A stretch of DNA of 64,000 nucleotides from Clostridiales bacterium (GCA_003150485.1 QALX01000007.1:1-64000); one strand, 5' to 3'; shown: positions 18,618 to 28,343, numbered from the stretch's first letter. Numbers and translations: made by a program. Notes: a model not told the origin generated them from the sequence alone.

Positions 18618-20378
18618 TTATAGACACGCACTCCGCCGCTGCGTACTGGCAGCCTGAGCGCGCATGGCCTGCAGTTCCTGGGTCAGGCCGATGCGGTTGG
18701 TCTTAAAGTGCCAGAACGGACGGGCGGAGATGGGAATCATGTCCACCGGCCACATATGGGGCTCCAGGCAGTCGCAGACCTCCTCCCAAATATCCTCTAC
18801 GGTATACCCTTCCTCCAGCACAACGTATAAGTAGGGTAAGTAGTATCCGGGGTGCTCGTCGTCCGGAATGTTGACAAAGAACTCGTCGTCGATGCCCTTG
18901 ATCTCCCGGTCTGCCACAAGGTTCTCCATGGTCTGAATGTCGATAAAACCGCCGCCATAGCGCGCGTTGCTGCCGCGGTTCACGGTATACAAAACACCGT
19001 CCTCGTCCATATAGCCCATGTCACCCAGGTGGAGCCAGACATTCCCATCGTCATGTAACTGGAGCGCCTTTGCCGTGGCCTCAGGATTATCATAGCCCAG
19101 CATATTGCCCGGCCCGGTCTTGCAGATCTCGCCGACCTGATAATAGCTCAGCTCTTCCTGTGTGCCGGGCTTGAAGATCGACATGACGCTCAGCGGCATG
19201 GGCACCCCTACGTTGCCGTTCCCCAGAGGCTTGGGGGCCATGGGCAGCGTCACATTGGAGCCGGCCTCACTGCATCCGTAACCGGTGGTATAGCGGAATT
19301 TGCAGCCGTGGGCGTTGAAAAAGGCCTGAGCACGCTTGAGCTGTTGGTTGTTCATGGCCTCGGAGCCGGCGCCTCCGGCCAGCAGGTGGGACATGTCATA
19401 GTCATCGGGCACACGGCCATTGCGCATCATCGTCTCCGCAAACAGGGGGAGCTGGGGCCAGTTGTTTGCCTTGTAGCGCATGACCTCCAGGTCCACGTCC
19501 CGTTCAAAGACAAAGGGATCCATGATCATCAGCTTGTTGGAGGCCATGGGCAGAAGGACCATGGAGACCACCACCGCCACCAGGGAGGGAGGCAGGCAGG
19601 TAACCAGCCAGTTGGGGCGGAAGCCATCGGCGCTGCCGTAGAAATTCATCTGGCAGATGATGCTCAGCATGGTGTTTGCAGAGTGAATGACCTGCTTGGA
19701 GGGGCCTGTGGAGCCGCTGGTATAGCAACGGTACAGAGGCCGGTCAATATCTACAGGAGCATCAGCCTGGCCCTGCCAGCGCTCCCCCATTCCCAGGAAG
19801 GTTCGCCAGGGGATGACCTCCGCTCCGCTGGCACAGGCCTCAGGATAATAGGAATCCAGACAGTTCTGGACATGCTGGGGCATACTCTCCCGGCTGCCGC
19901 GCTCCAGCGGCGACAGGGTGATGATGGTCTCAATCCCTCCAGCCTGGAATGCCGCCTTTTCCTCCTGGGACAGGAAGTCGTGGACAAAAATGATCTTCGC
20001 ACCGGCCTTCACCGCAGCCTCAACATTCTCCTCCAGAGTGTTGTCACGGCACAGCACAGACGCGCCGATCTTCTCCGCCGCCAGCAGTAGGCTGATAAAC
20101 TCCGGGACCAGGCGCAGGAACACCGGAATCTGATCCCCTTCCCGAAAGCCCATCACCTTCAGCGAACGGGCAACCTGCTCCGCCTCCTCGAAAACCTCCC
20201 GCCAGGGCACATCCTCGCCGTAGTAGTTGATTGCGGCCACGTCCATGCCCGGGCAGTGCTCCTTCAGATATTCCATCACCGTACACTCCGGAATGGAAAT
20301 CATCTGCAGCATCGCGGGGGGATAATATTTCATCCAGGGTCTATCCACGCTGGGTTTGCCGGTTAAGGTTGCATTCAT
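18618..20378 (-). CDS. AMP-binding (ANL superfamily) acyl ligase, paralogue 2
   Basis: Adenylate-forming enzyme of 586 residues, similar throughout to the ligase at 5627. It shares PWMKYYP at the N-terminus, phosphate loop YTSGSTGPSKQ near 220, YGCSEAGSN (A5) near 367, and HLGDMGYMDEDG (A7), where the usual Thr is replaced by Leu. The C-terminal FWHFKTNRIGL again lacks the canonical Gly-Lys. The start is ATG 20378 with AAGGAG eight bases before it; a longer frame from 20438 has no ribosome-binding site. It has a strong promoter of its own. The acid substrate is unknown, and no CoA-transferase or carrier gene is adjacent. Confidence 0.85.
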   Translation of the reverse strand: MNATLTGKPSVDRPWMKYYPPAMLQMISIPECTVMEYLKEHCPGMDVAAINYYGEDVPWREVFEEAEQVARSLKVMGFREGDQIPVFLRLVPEFISLLLAAEKIGASVLCRDNTLEENVEAAVKAGAKIIFVHDFLSQEEKAAFQAGGIETIITLSPLERGSRESMPQHVQNCLDSYYPEACASGAEVIPWRTFLGMGERWQGQADAPVDIDRPLYRCYTSGSTGPSKQVIHSANTMLSIICQMNFYGSADGFRPNWLVTCLPPSLVAVVVSMVLLPMASNKLMIMDPFVFERDVDLEVMRYKANNWPQLPLFAETMMRNGRVPDDYDMSHLLAGGAGSEAMNNQQLKRAQAFFNAHGCKFRYTTGYGCSEAGSNVTLPMAPKPLGNGNVGVPMPLSVMSIFKPGTQEELSYYQVGEICKTGPGNMLGYDNPEATAKALQLHDDGNVWLHLGDMGYMDEDGVLYTVNRGSNARYGGGFIDIQTMENLVADREIKGIDDEFFVNIPDDEHPGYYLPYLYVVLEEGYTVEDIWEEVCDCLEPHMWPVDMIPISARPFWHFKTNRIGLTQELQAMRAQAASTQRRSACL

Positions 20379-20463
20379 AACTGGAACTCCTTCATTTTCA
20401 ATCTGTAATCGCAAAAAAACGCAAAAAAAAGAACGCATCTATTACGTTATATTTAGTATAGCA

Positions 20464-20492
20464 AATATAGTCCAGAAAGACACGTGAGTCAA
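20464..20492 (-). promoter_or_regulatory. Sigma-A-type promoter of AMP-ligase 2
   Basis: On the minus strand TTGACT (20492-20487), 17-bp spacer, TATATT (20469-20464). Very good match. A CACGTG hexamer lies just after the -35 box. Confidence 0.75.
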
Positions 20493-20549
20493 ATGGCTGG
20501 AATGGAGTGCAATGTGAATCACATTGAAAAAGAAGCGGCTCACCGCAAA

Positions 20550-20581
20550 AAAAGGACATGACGGTTTCGCCATGTCCTTTT
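20550..20581 (-). terminator. Terminator of the C-GCAxxG-C-C gene
   Basis: An 11-bp stem AAAAGGACATG / CATGTCCTTTT with a 10-nt loop; on the minus strand it is followed by a T7 run. It lies 37 bases after the stop at 20618. Confidence 0.8.
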
Positions 20582-20617
20582 GCTCCCTATGCCTTCACAA
20601 TGCGGCAGAAAAACGCA

Positions 20618-21016
20618 TTACTTCTTTGCCAGCAACTCCTCAACCAGCTCGATGGATTCTGTAATCATGCCGTCGCAGTGCGCCTTCTTATCCAGACGGA
20701 CCTGCTCCTGGTTGCGTTTGAGGAGGTCGGGACAGTTCAGGTTGCTGCCACCATGGCGCTCCCGCATGATGCGCATGTATTCCGCCACAGTCTCGTCATC
20801 TGCGCCCTTCAGGCCCAGCGCAATCAGGCCGCCTGTCACGGCGCCGCAGGTGGAACCCAGCTTCATGCCCATGCCCAGGTTCTGAGCCACCTTTTTCGCG
20901 GTGCCTTCGTCCAGGCCCAGCTCCTCCCAGGTGGGGATCAGCACGGCCTGAGCACAGTTGTAGTGTCCGTTTTTTCCGCTGCGCAGCTCCATGGCGCGCT
21001 CTGCCTTTTTATTCAT
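20618..21016 (-). CDS. C-GCAxxG-C-C family redox protein
   Basis: Small protein (132 residues) of the C_GCAxxG_C_C family, considered redox-active but without a proven reaction. The conserved cysteines are visible: NCAQAV near residue 20, STCGAVTGG near 56, NCPDL near 95 and HCDGM near 113. There is no signal peptide, so it is cytoplasmic. AAGGAG stands seven bases before the ATG. It lies just downstream of recG on the same strand with a 23-base gap, so read-through from recG is possible. Confidence 0.88.
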   Translation of the reverse strand: MNKKAERAMELRSGKNGHYNCAQAVLIPTWEELGLDEGTAKKVAQNLGMGMKLGSTCGAVTGGLIALGLKGADDETVAEYMRIMRERHGGSNLNCPDLLKRNQEQVRLDKKAHCDGMITESIELVEELLAKK

Positions 21017-21039
21017 ACGCTATCTCCTTTTATCACGTG

Positions 21040-23121
21040 TCAGTTAAAACTGTCCCGGCAGTCCCGGAACAACGACTTAATATGGTTTAGCATACCCCGA
21101 TTCTCCCTTTTTTGCAACCCCGGATCTGCCTGGAGCACCCACTCCACCGCCTCCCTGGCTTCCTGGAGCACCCGCATATCCCCAGCCAGATCCGCCACCC
21201 GGAGCTGGGGCAGTCCGTGCTGGCGGGCGCCGAAGAAATCCCCCGGCCCCCGGAGCTTCAGATCCTCCTCAGCGATGCGGAAGCCGTCATTGGTGGCGCA
21301 GAGGGCCTTCAGACGGCGGCGGGTCTCCTCGCCCCGGTGGTCGGAAACTAGGACACAGTAAGACTTGGCCTCTCCCCGCCCCACCCGGCCCCGGAGCTGG
21401 TGGAGCTGGGAGAGACCGAACCGCTCCGCGTTCTCCACCACCATCAAGGTGGCGTTGGGCACGTCCACCCCCACCTCAATTACCGTGGTGGCCACCAGAA
21501 TGTCGATTTCCCCGGCGGCAAAGGCAGACATCACCTGTTCCTTCTCCGCCCCCTTCATCCTGCCGTGAAGAAGCCCCACCCGCAGGTCGCAAAACACCTC
21601 CCGCCGCAGCTGTGCTGCATAGGCGGCCGCCGCCTTCAGGGGCGGCTGGCCCGTTTCCTCCGCCGCCTGGGCCTCCTCCACCGCCGGACAGACCAGGTAG
21701 ACCTGATGGCCCTCCCGAACCTGTTTGCGGATAAAGTTGTACAGCCGCCGGCGCTTGTCCTCCCCCACCAGGAAGGTGTCCACCGTCTGGCGGCCCGGCG
21801 GCCGTTGGTCGATGACAGACACGTCCAGATCCCCGTACAGAATCAGAGCCAATGTCCTGGGGATGGGGGTGGCGGACATGACCAGCACATGGGGGACCAG
21901 CGCCCCCCGGCGGCCCTTCTGAACCAGGGCCGCCCGCTGGCGAACGCCGAACCGGTGCTGCTCGTCGGTGATCACCAGCCCCAGGCTGGCAAAGTCCACC
22001 GGGTCCGAGAGCAGTGCGTGGGTACCCACCACCAGGTTCGCCTCCCCCCGGGCCAGGGCCCCGCACACCTGCCGCTTCTCCGCCGCAGTCATGGAGCCGG
22101 TGAGCAGCGCCACGGTCACGCCGCTCTGCCCCAGCAGGGCCCGGAGGGTCTTGGCATGCTGCTCGGCCAGAATCTCCGTGGGAGCCATCAGGGCGGACTG
22201 ATACCCGTTCTTCGCCATCAGCCACACACAGGCCGCACCCACCACCGTCTTTCCGCTGCCCACGTCCCCCTGGAGCAGCCGGTTCATAGGCACCCCCCGG
22301 GTCAGATCCCGGACTGCCTCCTCCGCCGCCCGCCGCTGGGCGCCGGTGAGCTGGAAGGGCAGCAGCCGGTAAAAGGCGGTCAAATCCCCGTCTACGCAGG
22401 CAGGACCCGCCTCCTGAACCCGTCCCTTGCGCAGCAGCTCCAGTCCGGCGGAGAAGTAGAACAGTTCCTCAAACACCAGCCGCCGCCGGGCAAGCTCCAG
22501 CTCCTCCCAAGAGGCGGGAAAGTGGACGCTGCGCACCGCCCACCCGGCCTGGGCCAGGTGATAGCGGGACCGGACTCCCGGCGGCAGATCTTCCGGAATC
22601 TGGTCTACGCAGTCCGTCAGCCCCCGTTCCACTGCCCCGGCCAGCAAGGCGTTGGAGATCCCCTCCGTGCGCCGGTAGACCGGCACAATGCGGCCGGTCT
22701 GATGGCCCGTCCCCTCCCGGTCAAAGAGGGGGTTGACCATGGTTTTCCGGGGACCCGCCCCCTCCACCGGGCCGTAAAACAGGTAGCGCTGGCCCGGACG
22801 CAGAGCGCTGCGCACATAGCTCTGGTGAAAAAAGGTGAGGGTGAGGAACCCGGTGTCATCCGCCGCCCGAAACCGAGTCATCTCCATCCCGGTCCGGGTC
22901 CGGCTGGTGCGGGGCGGCTCAGTGATTTCCGCCGCCACACAGCATTTCTCTCCCGCCGGGGCGCTGGCCACCGTGTACAGGCGCTGCCGGTCCTCATAGT
23001 CCCTTGGAAACCAGTACAGCAGATCTTCCACCCGCCGCAGCCCCAGCTTTTCCAGCCGGGCCGCCCGGGCCGGACCGATGCCCGGCAGGGTCTGTAGCGG
23101 ATCGTATAATTTTACGGTCAT
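21040..23121 (-). CDS. recG: ATP-dependent DNA helicase RecG
   Basis: Branch-migrating helicase that reverses stalled replication forks and processes Holliday junctions; 693 residues, standard length. The N-terminal wedge domain has an OB fold (about 50-170) and begins with a helix-hairpin motif (LPGIGPARAARLEKLG). Helicase motif I is GDVGSGKT near 287, motif II is the RecG form DEQHRFG near 387, and the C-terminal helicase half has QLRGRVGRGE. The motifs are complete. AAAGGA precedes the ATG. It is preceded by a divergent ROK gene. Confidence 0.97.
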   Translation of the reverse strand: MTVKLYDPLQTLPGIGPARAARLEKLGLRRVEDLLYWFPRDYEDRQRLYTVASAPAGEKCCVAAEITEPPRTSRTRTGMEMTRFRAADDTGFLTLTFFHQSYVRSALRPGQRYLFYGPVEGAGPRKTMVNPLFDREGTGHQTGRIVPVYRRTEGISNALLAGAVERGLTDCVDQIPEDLPPGVRSRYHLAQAGWAVRSVHFPASWEELELARRRLVFEELFYFSAGLELLRKGRVQEAGPACVDGDLTAFYRLLPFQLTGAQRRAAEEAVRDLTRGVPMNRLLQGDVGSGKTVVGAACVWLMAKNGYQSALMAPTEILAEQHAKTLRALLGQSGVTVALLTGSMTAAEKRQVCGALARGEANLVVGTHALLSDPVDFASLGLVITDEQHRFGVRQRAALVQKGRRGALVPHVLVMSATPIPRTLALILYGDLDVSVIDQRPPGRQTVDTFLVGEDKRRRLYNFIRKQVREGHQVYLVCPAVEEAQAAEETGQPPLKAAAAYAAQLRREVFCDLRVGLLHGRMKGAEKEQVMSAFAAGEIDILVATTVIEVGVDVPNATLMVVENAERFGLSQLHQLRGRVGRGEAKSYCVLVSDHRGEETRRRLKALCATNDGFRIAEEDLKLRGPGDFFGARQHGLPQLRVADLAGDMRVLQEAREAVEWVLQADPGLQKRENRGMLNHIKSLFRDCRDSFN

Positions 23122-23223
23122 GCTTTCCCCGTCCTTTCCTTATCGCTCCTCCATTTTAGCACGTTTTTTGCAGGTATCCCAGGAAATTCTAGTCATATTT
23201 CCCAAAAAACCGGCCGGTTCCCC

Positions 23224-23251
23224 TTGCTTTTTGCAGGACATATGGTAGAAT
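23224..23251 (+). promoter_or_regulatory. Promoter of the ROK gene
   Basis: TTGCTT (23224-23229), 16-bp spacer, TAGAAT (23246-23251), about 100 bases before the ATG. Confidence 0.45.
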
Positions 23252-23349
23252 AAACAAGAATGACCCTTGTTATGATAAAATGGAAATGATTTCGATTGTT
23301 CTGCCGGAATGACGGGCAATCTGTGGTCATTCAAGGAGTTGAACTTTTT

Positions 23350-24477
23350 ATGAGCACGTACAACACTGCCGAGCTGCGCAGACAGAATCGAAGCCGTGTT
23401 TTCCGATATATCTTCGACTCTCAGACCCCGGTCACCAAGCAGGATATTGCCCACTCCCTCTCTCTGAGCCTCCCCACCGTAGGCCAGAACCTGAAGGAAT
23501 TACAGGAGTGCGGCCTGCTGGAGACCCAGGGCACCTTCAGCTCTACCGGCGGTCGGAAGCCTCGGGCCATCGGCATCGCCGCCGGCGTCCGCTGCGCCGT
23601 GGGCATCATGATCTCGGTGTACCACATCCACATGGTCTGCATCGACCTGCGGGCCAACCTGCTGGGCCAGACCTCCATCATCTGTGACTTCTCGGACTCA
23701 GATGAGTACTTCCGCAATATGGCCGGAGAGCTGGAGCGCTTCCTGGATGAAAACCATGTGGACCGCTCCCACCTGCTGGGCGTCGGCGTGGCCCTGCCCG
23801 GTATCGTGGACGAGGAACGGGACACTGTGGTGCTGGCCCGGATCGTGGAGACCAGCCGGGAGTTCCCCACCCGCCGGCTGACCCAGTACATCCCCTACCC
23901 CTGCTTTATTGAAAACGACGCCAACGCAGGCGGCATCGCAGAGTGGTGGAACTACAACGCCCACGGCAATATGGTCTACCTTTCGGTCCAGCGGGGCGTG
24001 GGCGGCGCAGTCCTTCTGGACGGCGTGCGCTACATGGGCCGCCACCACCACAGCGGTGAGTTCGGCCACATGTGCATTGTCCCCGGCGGCAAGCGCTGCC
24101 AGTGCGGGATGCGGGGCTGCCTGGAAGCCTACTGCTCCACCGCCCGGATCAGCACCGACCTGGGCATCACCCGGGAGGAGTTCTTCGCCGGACTGGAGGC
24201 GGGCAACGAGACCTACGCTGCCCTCTGGAAGGAGTACCTGGACTACCTGGCCATCGGCATCCACAACATCCGCATGGTTCTGGACTGCAACATCGTTCTG
24301 GGCGGCGTGCTGGCCCAGTTTATGGAGCCCTACCTGGGCGAACTCCGGGCCAGGCTGTGCGCCATCAACCCCTTTAAGAGCACCGGCAACTACCTGAAGC
24401 TGTCCCACTACCGCTCCTGGTCCACCTGCGTGGGGGTGGCCCTCCACTTCATCTCCGAGTTTATCGACAACGTATAA
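23350..24477 (+). CDS. ROK family transcriptional regulator
   Basis: Sugar-responsive repressor-type protein of 375 residues. The N-terminal winged helix-turn-helix (about 15-65, ISLSLPTVGQNLKEL-like segment after VTKQDIAHSL) is followed by the ROK kinase-like fold. Signature elements are GVGVALPGIVDEE, IENDANAGGIAEWW, RGVGGAVLLDG and the zinc motif CQCGMRGCLEAYC. The sugar or phosphosugar ligand cannot be read from the sequence. The ATG at 23350 has AAGGAG 12 bases upstream. The gene stands alone, divergent from recG, with no sugar-use operon beside it, so its targets are probably elsewhere. Confidence 0.9.
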   Translation: MSTYNTAELRRQNRSRVFRYIFDSQTPVTKQDIAHSLSLSLPTVGQNLKELQECGLLETQGTFSSTGGRKPRAIGIAAGVRCAVGIMISVYHIHMVCIDLRANLLGQTSIICDFSDSDEYFRNMAGELERFLDENHVDRSHLLGVGVALPGIVDEERDTVVLARIVETSREFPTRRLTQYIPYPCFIENDANAGGIAEWWNYNAHGNMVYLSVQRGVGGAVLLDGVRYMGRHHHSGEFGHMCIVPGGKRCQCGMRGCLEAYCSTARISTDLGITREEFFAGLEAGNETYAALWKEYLDYLAIGIHNIRMVLDCNIVLGGVLAQFMEPYLGELRARLCAINPFKSTGNYLKLSHYRSWSTCVGVALHFISEFIDNV

Positions 24478-24504
24478 CTGCATACATCTCTTATTTGGTT
24501 TGGC

Positions 24505-24538
24505 AACAGTCGTCCGTATTTTCTGGGCGGCTGTTTTT
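24505..24538. terminator. Terminator between the ROK gene and nudC
   Basis: AACAGTCGTCC pairs with GGGCGGCTGTT (two G-U pairs) around a 9-nt loop, with T5 at the 3' side, between convergent genes. Confidence 0.65.
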
Positions 24539-24539
24539 G

Positions 24540-25358
24540 TCAGAACCGTCCGGCGGCAAAGGCCCGCACCATGTCCTGAGTGATGGATACCCGGTCCTCT
24601 TTCCGGATGGGCACCTGGTCCCGGAAAAACCAGCGGGCCTCCGCCAGCTCAGTCCGGTCCACAGTCAGCCGGTCCCCGCCGTCCAGCTCCGCCGTATAGG
24701 CCAGGGTCAGGTTCCCGGACATCCCCCAGGGCTGAGAGCCATAGTAGCGGATGTGCTTCACCTGAATCCCCACTTCCTCCCGGACCTCCCGGGCCACGCA
24801 CTGCTCCGCTGTCTCCCCTACCTCAATAAATCCCGCCAGCAGCACAAACCACGGGATGGGCCGCCGGGCGTACCGGGTCATCAGCAGCCGGTCCCCGTCG
24901 TGAACCGCCACAATTACCGCCGGGTTGATCCGGGGATACACCTGGAAGCCGCAGGCTGCACAGACCAGCTTGCGCTCCTCCATCCCCGGCTCCATTGGTC
25001 CGCCGCAGCGGCCGCAGAACCGGTTGTCCCGGTACCAGTGCTCCAGATGCCGGGCCGTGTAGCCCGCAAAGGCCTGGGAGAGGGGCTCCAGTCCCCGCAG
25101 CACCCGGCGGGGCATCCACTCCAGACCGGGTACCTGGACAGGGCCCAGGGGCTCCCCCAGGTAGTACTCCTCCCGGTCGATGGCGAAGAGATAGCGGTAC
25201 CGGATCGGGCAGTCTCCCAGCTGAGCCCGGAGCGGAACCCGCCGCTCCCGGGTCAGCAGAACGCAGCCCTCCCGGAAGCAGAACACCTTCCCCGCCGCCG
25301 CCGGCTCCTTCACCTGGTACTCCAAATGGTACACCTGCGGTGCAATTTCCTGTATCAT
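24540..25358 (-). CDS. nudC: NAD+ diphosphatase NudC
   Basis: Nudix hydrolase that cleaves NADH/NAD to NMN(H) and AMP and, in bacteria studied, removes NAD caps from RNA. It has 272 residues. The four-Cys zinc ribbon is CGRCG and CAACG near 118-138. The Nudix box GFIEVGETAEQCVAREVREEVGI is complete near 180. The NudC-specific SQPWGMSGNLTLAY follows, where SQPWPFPxS is usual. ATG 25358 is chosen because AAAGGG lies just upstream and the next upstream start adds ten unmatched residues. Divergent from tex. Confidence 0.92.
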   Translation of the reverse strand: MIQEIAPQVYHLEYQVKEPAAAGKVFCFREGCVLLTRERRVPLRAQLGDCPIRYRYLFAIDREEYYLGEPLGPVQVPGLEWMPRRVLRGLEPLSQAFAGYTARHLEHWYRDNRFCGRCGGPMEPGMEERKLVCAACGFQVYPRINPAVIVAVHDGDRLLMTRYARRPIPWFVLLAGFIEVGETAEQCVAREVREEVGIQVKHIRYYGSQPWGMSGNLTLAYTAELDGGDRLTVDRTELAEARWFFRDQVPIRKEDRVSITQDMVRAFAAGRF

Positions 25359-25418
25359 AGCTATCACCCTTTCTGCCTGTTCCGGCAAATACAGACGCGG
25401 ATTGGCGCCGCACCCTTC

Positions 25419-25447
25419 TTTCTCTTTTCTTCCAGATGTGCTATACT
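25419..25447 (+). promoter_or_regulatory. Candidate promoter of tex
   Basis: TATACT (25442-25447) with a weak TTTCTC 17 bases upstream. Confidence 0.4.
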
Positions 25448-25490
25448 ATAGTGTAATTTTGTCATCATACCACTCCGAAGGAGACCTTCC

Positions 25491-27653
25491 ATGGATTCTA
25501 TCACAAAAGCACTGGCAAAGGAACTCAATCTCGACCTCATCTGCGTAGACCACGTGGTCCAGCTCCTGGACGAGGGGAACACCATCCCCTTCATCGCCCG
25601 CTACCGCAAGGAGCTCCACGGCGGCATGGACGACACCACCCTGCGGACTCTGGAGGACCGGCTGGGTTATCTGCGCAATCTGGCCGCCCGCCGGGGGGAG
25701 ATCAAAAAGGCCATCGGCGCCCAGGGAAAGCTGACCCCCGCCCTGGCCTCCAAGCTAGCCCGGGCGGACACCCTGGCCAAACTGGAGGACTTATACCGCC
25801 CCTACCGGCCCAAGCGCCGCACCCGGGCCACCATGGCCAAAGAGCGGGGGCTAGAGCCCCTGGCAGAGGTGCTGCTGGCCCAGGAGGGCGGCGGGACCCC
25901 GGAGGCCCGGGCGGAACCCTTTGTCCGCCCGGAACAGGGGGTAGACTCGGTTCAGGCCGCTTTGGCGGGCGCCTGTGACATCATCGCGGAGACCATCTCG
26001 GACGATGCGGACACCCGCAGCCTGCTCCGGGAACAGATGGCCCGCCACGGCTTTCTCACCGCCCGGGCCGCCGGGGAGGAGGACTCGGTCTACCGGACCT
26101 ACTACGACTTCGCCCAGCCCCTCTCCCGCGTCCAGGGCCACCAGGTCCTGGCCATCAACCGGGGAGAAAAGGAGGGGTTCCTCAAGGTAACTGTGGAGCT
26201 GGTCCCGGAGCCTGCCCTGGCCTTGATCCGCCGCCGGTGGGTGAAAAACCACTGCCCCTGGGCCACAGTGATCCAGGCCGCCGGGGAGGACGCCTACCAC
26301 CGGCTGATCTTCCCCGCTCTGTGCCGGGAGGCCCGGAGCCAGCTCACCGACAGCGCCAGCGAGGGGGCCATCCAAACCTTTGCCGCCAACCTGAAGCCGC
26401 TGCTCCTGCAGCCGCCGGTCCGGGGCCATGTGACCCTGGGGCTGGACCCCGGCTATGTCAACGGCTGCAAGGCCGCCGTAGTGGACGGCACCGGCAAAGT
26501 GCTGGACACCGCCGTCCTCTACCCCAGCTTCAGTAAACGGAAACACGAGAAGGCCCTGGAAACCCTCAAAGAGCTGGTGGACAAGTATCACATTGAGCGG
26601 GCCGCCATCGGCAACGGCACCGGCGGCCGGGAGGCGGAGCAGTTGGTGGCAGAGCTGATCCGGGAGACCGGAGCTTCTCTGTCCTACATGGTGGTCAGTG
26701 AGGCCGGGGCGTCGGTGTACTCGGTGTCCCAGCTGGCCTCGGAGGAGCTGGGGCAGTACGACGTCAATCTCCGCTCCGCCGTCTCCATCGCCCGCCGCCT
26801 CCAGGACCCCCTGGCAGAGCTGGTGAAAATCGACCCCAAGTCCATTGGCGTGGGCCAATATCAGCATGATATGCCCGCCGCCCGGCTGGACGCCGCCCTG
26901 GTGGGGGTGGTAGAGGACTGCGTCAACGCGGTAGGCGTGGACGTGAACACCGCCTCCGCAGCCCTGCTGACCCGGGTGGCCGGCCTCAACGCCACCACCG
27001 CCAAAAATGTGGTCAAATACCGGGAAGAGCACGGCCCCTTCCCCTCCCGCAAGGCCCTGCTGAAGGTGCCTAAACTGGGCCCCAAGGCATTTCAGCAGTG
27101 CGCCGGCTTCCTGCGGGTGCCGGAGAGCGATCTGATCCTGGACAACACCGGCGTACATCCAGAATCCTACGACGTGGCAGTCCAGCTGCTGACCCGGTGC
27201 GGCTACACCCTGTCGGACCTGGCCGACGGCAGCATCACCGCCCTGCCCCTGAAGCTGCGCGCCCTGGACCTGGAACAGGCAGAGGCGGAGTCGGGGGCAG
27301 GTGAGGCCACTCTTCGGGACATTGTGTCCGAACTGCTCAAGCCCGGCCGGGACCCCCGGGAGGAGCTGCCCCCGCCCATGCTGCGCACCGACGTACTGGA
27401 GCTGAAAGATCTGCAATCCGGCATGGAGCTGATGGGCACCGTCCGCAATGTGGTGGATTTCGGCGCCTTTGTGGACATCGGCGTCCATCACGACGGCCTA
27501 GTCCACATCTCCCAGCTCTCTGAGCGCTATTTGAAACATCCCAGCGAGGTGGTGGCCGTAGGCGACGTCGTTCGAGTAGTGGTCACCGGCGTAGATGTAG
27601 AGAAAAAACGCATCTCTCTGTCCATGAAACAGGCCGCCCGGCAGACACCTTGA
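25491..27653 (+). CDS. tex: Tex-family RNA-binding S1 protein
   Basis: Nucleic-acid-binding protein related to Bordetella Tex and eukaryotic Spt6, linked to transcription. It has 720 residues. In order: the helical N-terminal part (IPFIARYRKELHGGMDDTTLRTLEDRL), YqgF/RNase H-like domain (LGLDPGYVNGCKAAVVDGTGKVL), helix-hairpin-helix region (LNATTAKNVVKYREEHGPF), and a C-terminal S1 RNA-binding domain (LMGTVRNVVDFGAFVDIGVHHDGLVHISQ). AAGGAG lies seven bases before the ATG. It overlaps the next gene by four bases (TTGA), so the two are translationally coupled. Confidence 0.95.
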   Translation: MDSITKALAKELNLDLICVDHVVQLLDEGNTIPFIARYRKELHGGMDDTTLRTLEDRLGYLRNLAARRGEIKKAIGAQGKLTPALASKLARADTLAKLEDLYRPYRPKRRTRATMAKERGLEPLAEVLLAQEGGGTPEARAEPFVRPEQGVDSVQAALAGACDIIAETISDDADTRSLLREQMARHGFLTARAAGEEDSVYRTYYDFAQPLSRVQGHQVLAINRGEKEGFLKVTVELVPEPALALIRRRWVKNHCPWATVIQAAGEDAYHRLIFPALCREARSQLTDSASEGAIQTFAANLKPLLLQPPVRGHVTLGLDPGYVNGCKAAVVDGTGKVLDTAVLYPSFSKRKHEKALETLKELVDKYHIERAAIGNGTGGREAEQLVAELIRETGASLSYMVVSEAGASVYSVSQLASEELGQYDVNLRSAVSIARRLQDPLAELVKIDPKSIGVGQYQHDMPAARLDAALVGVVEDCVNAVGVDVNTASAALLTRVAGLNATTAKNVVKYREEHGPFPSRKALLKVPKLGPKAFQQCAGFLRVPESDLILDNTGVHPESYDVAVQLLTRCGYTLSDLADGSITALPLKLRALDLEQAEAESGAGEATLRDIVSELLKPGRDPREELPPPMLRTDVLELKDLQSGMELMGTVRNVVDFGAFVDIGVHHDGLVHISQLSERYLKHPSEVVAVGDVVRVVVTGVDVEKKRISLSMKQAARQTP

Positions 27654-28342
27654 ACGCACGCCGAAGGATCGACAGCTTCTGGCTCAAGATCATCGCCCTG
27701 GCCACCATGACCACGGACCACATCGCCGCCGCGCTCCCCTGCGGACAGTGGTACCTTCCCATGCGCTGTATCGGCCGCATCGCCTTTCCTATCTACTGCT
27801 TCCTGTTGGCGGAGGGTTTCTGTCACACCCGGAGCCGGGGACGGTATCTCCTGCGGCTGTGCCTCCTCTTTCTGCTCTCCGAGCCGGTCTATGACCTGGT
27901 CTTTCACCAGGGGTTTCCCTACTGGGGCAATCAAAACATCCTGCTGACCCTGGCCCTGGGGCTGGGGACGGTGTGGCTGGTGGATGCAGCGGACCGCCTG
28001 GAGCTGTGGGCCCTCCGCTGGCCCGTGAAATTGCTGGCCTGCGGGCTGGGGCTCTGGCTCTCCGAGGCCCTTTTCGCGGACTACGGTTGGGGCGGTATCC
28101 TGCTCATCCTCTCCTTTTGTTTCTTCCGGGGAAAACCGGTACCGCTGTGTGCAGCTGTTTCCTGCTCCCTGGTGCTCGCCATCGGTGTCATCGAGGTCTT
28201 TGGCCTGCTGGCCCTGCTTCCCATCCTTCTCTACAGCGGAAAACAGGGCGATCTTTTGCAAAAGCCTTGGTTTCAGTACGCCTTTTACTTTTATTACCCC
28301 GTTCACATCGCCGTCTTATGGCTGGTACAGCTTATACTTTAG
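27650..28342 (+). CDS. TraX family membrane protein
   Basis: Integral membrane protein of 230 residues with about eight hydrophobic segments. The opening pattern (LKIIALATMTTDHIAAALPC, then MRCIGRIAFPIYCFLLAEGF) is typical of the TraX/YgaP acyltransferase-like family. F-plasmid TraX acetylates pilin, but most chromosomal members have no known substrate. The TTG at 27650 overlaps the tex stop (TTGA). A strong terminator follows at once, so tex and this gene form a two-gene unit. Confidence 0.85.
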   Translation: MNARRRIDSFWLKIIALATMTTDHIAAALPCGQWYLPMRCIGRIAFPIYCFLLAEGFCHTRSRGRYLLRLCLLFLLSEPVYDLVFHQGFPYWGNQNILLTLALGLGTVWLVDAADRLELWALRWPVKLLACGLGLWLSEALFADYGWGGILLILSFCFFRGKPVPLCAAVSCSLVLAIGVIEVFGLLALLPILLYSGKQGDLLQKPWFQYAFYFYYPVHIAVLWLVQLIL

Positions 28343-28343
28343 A

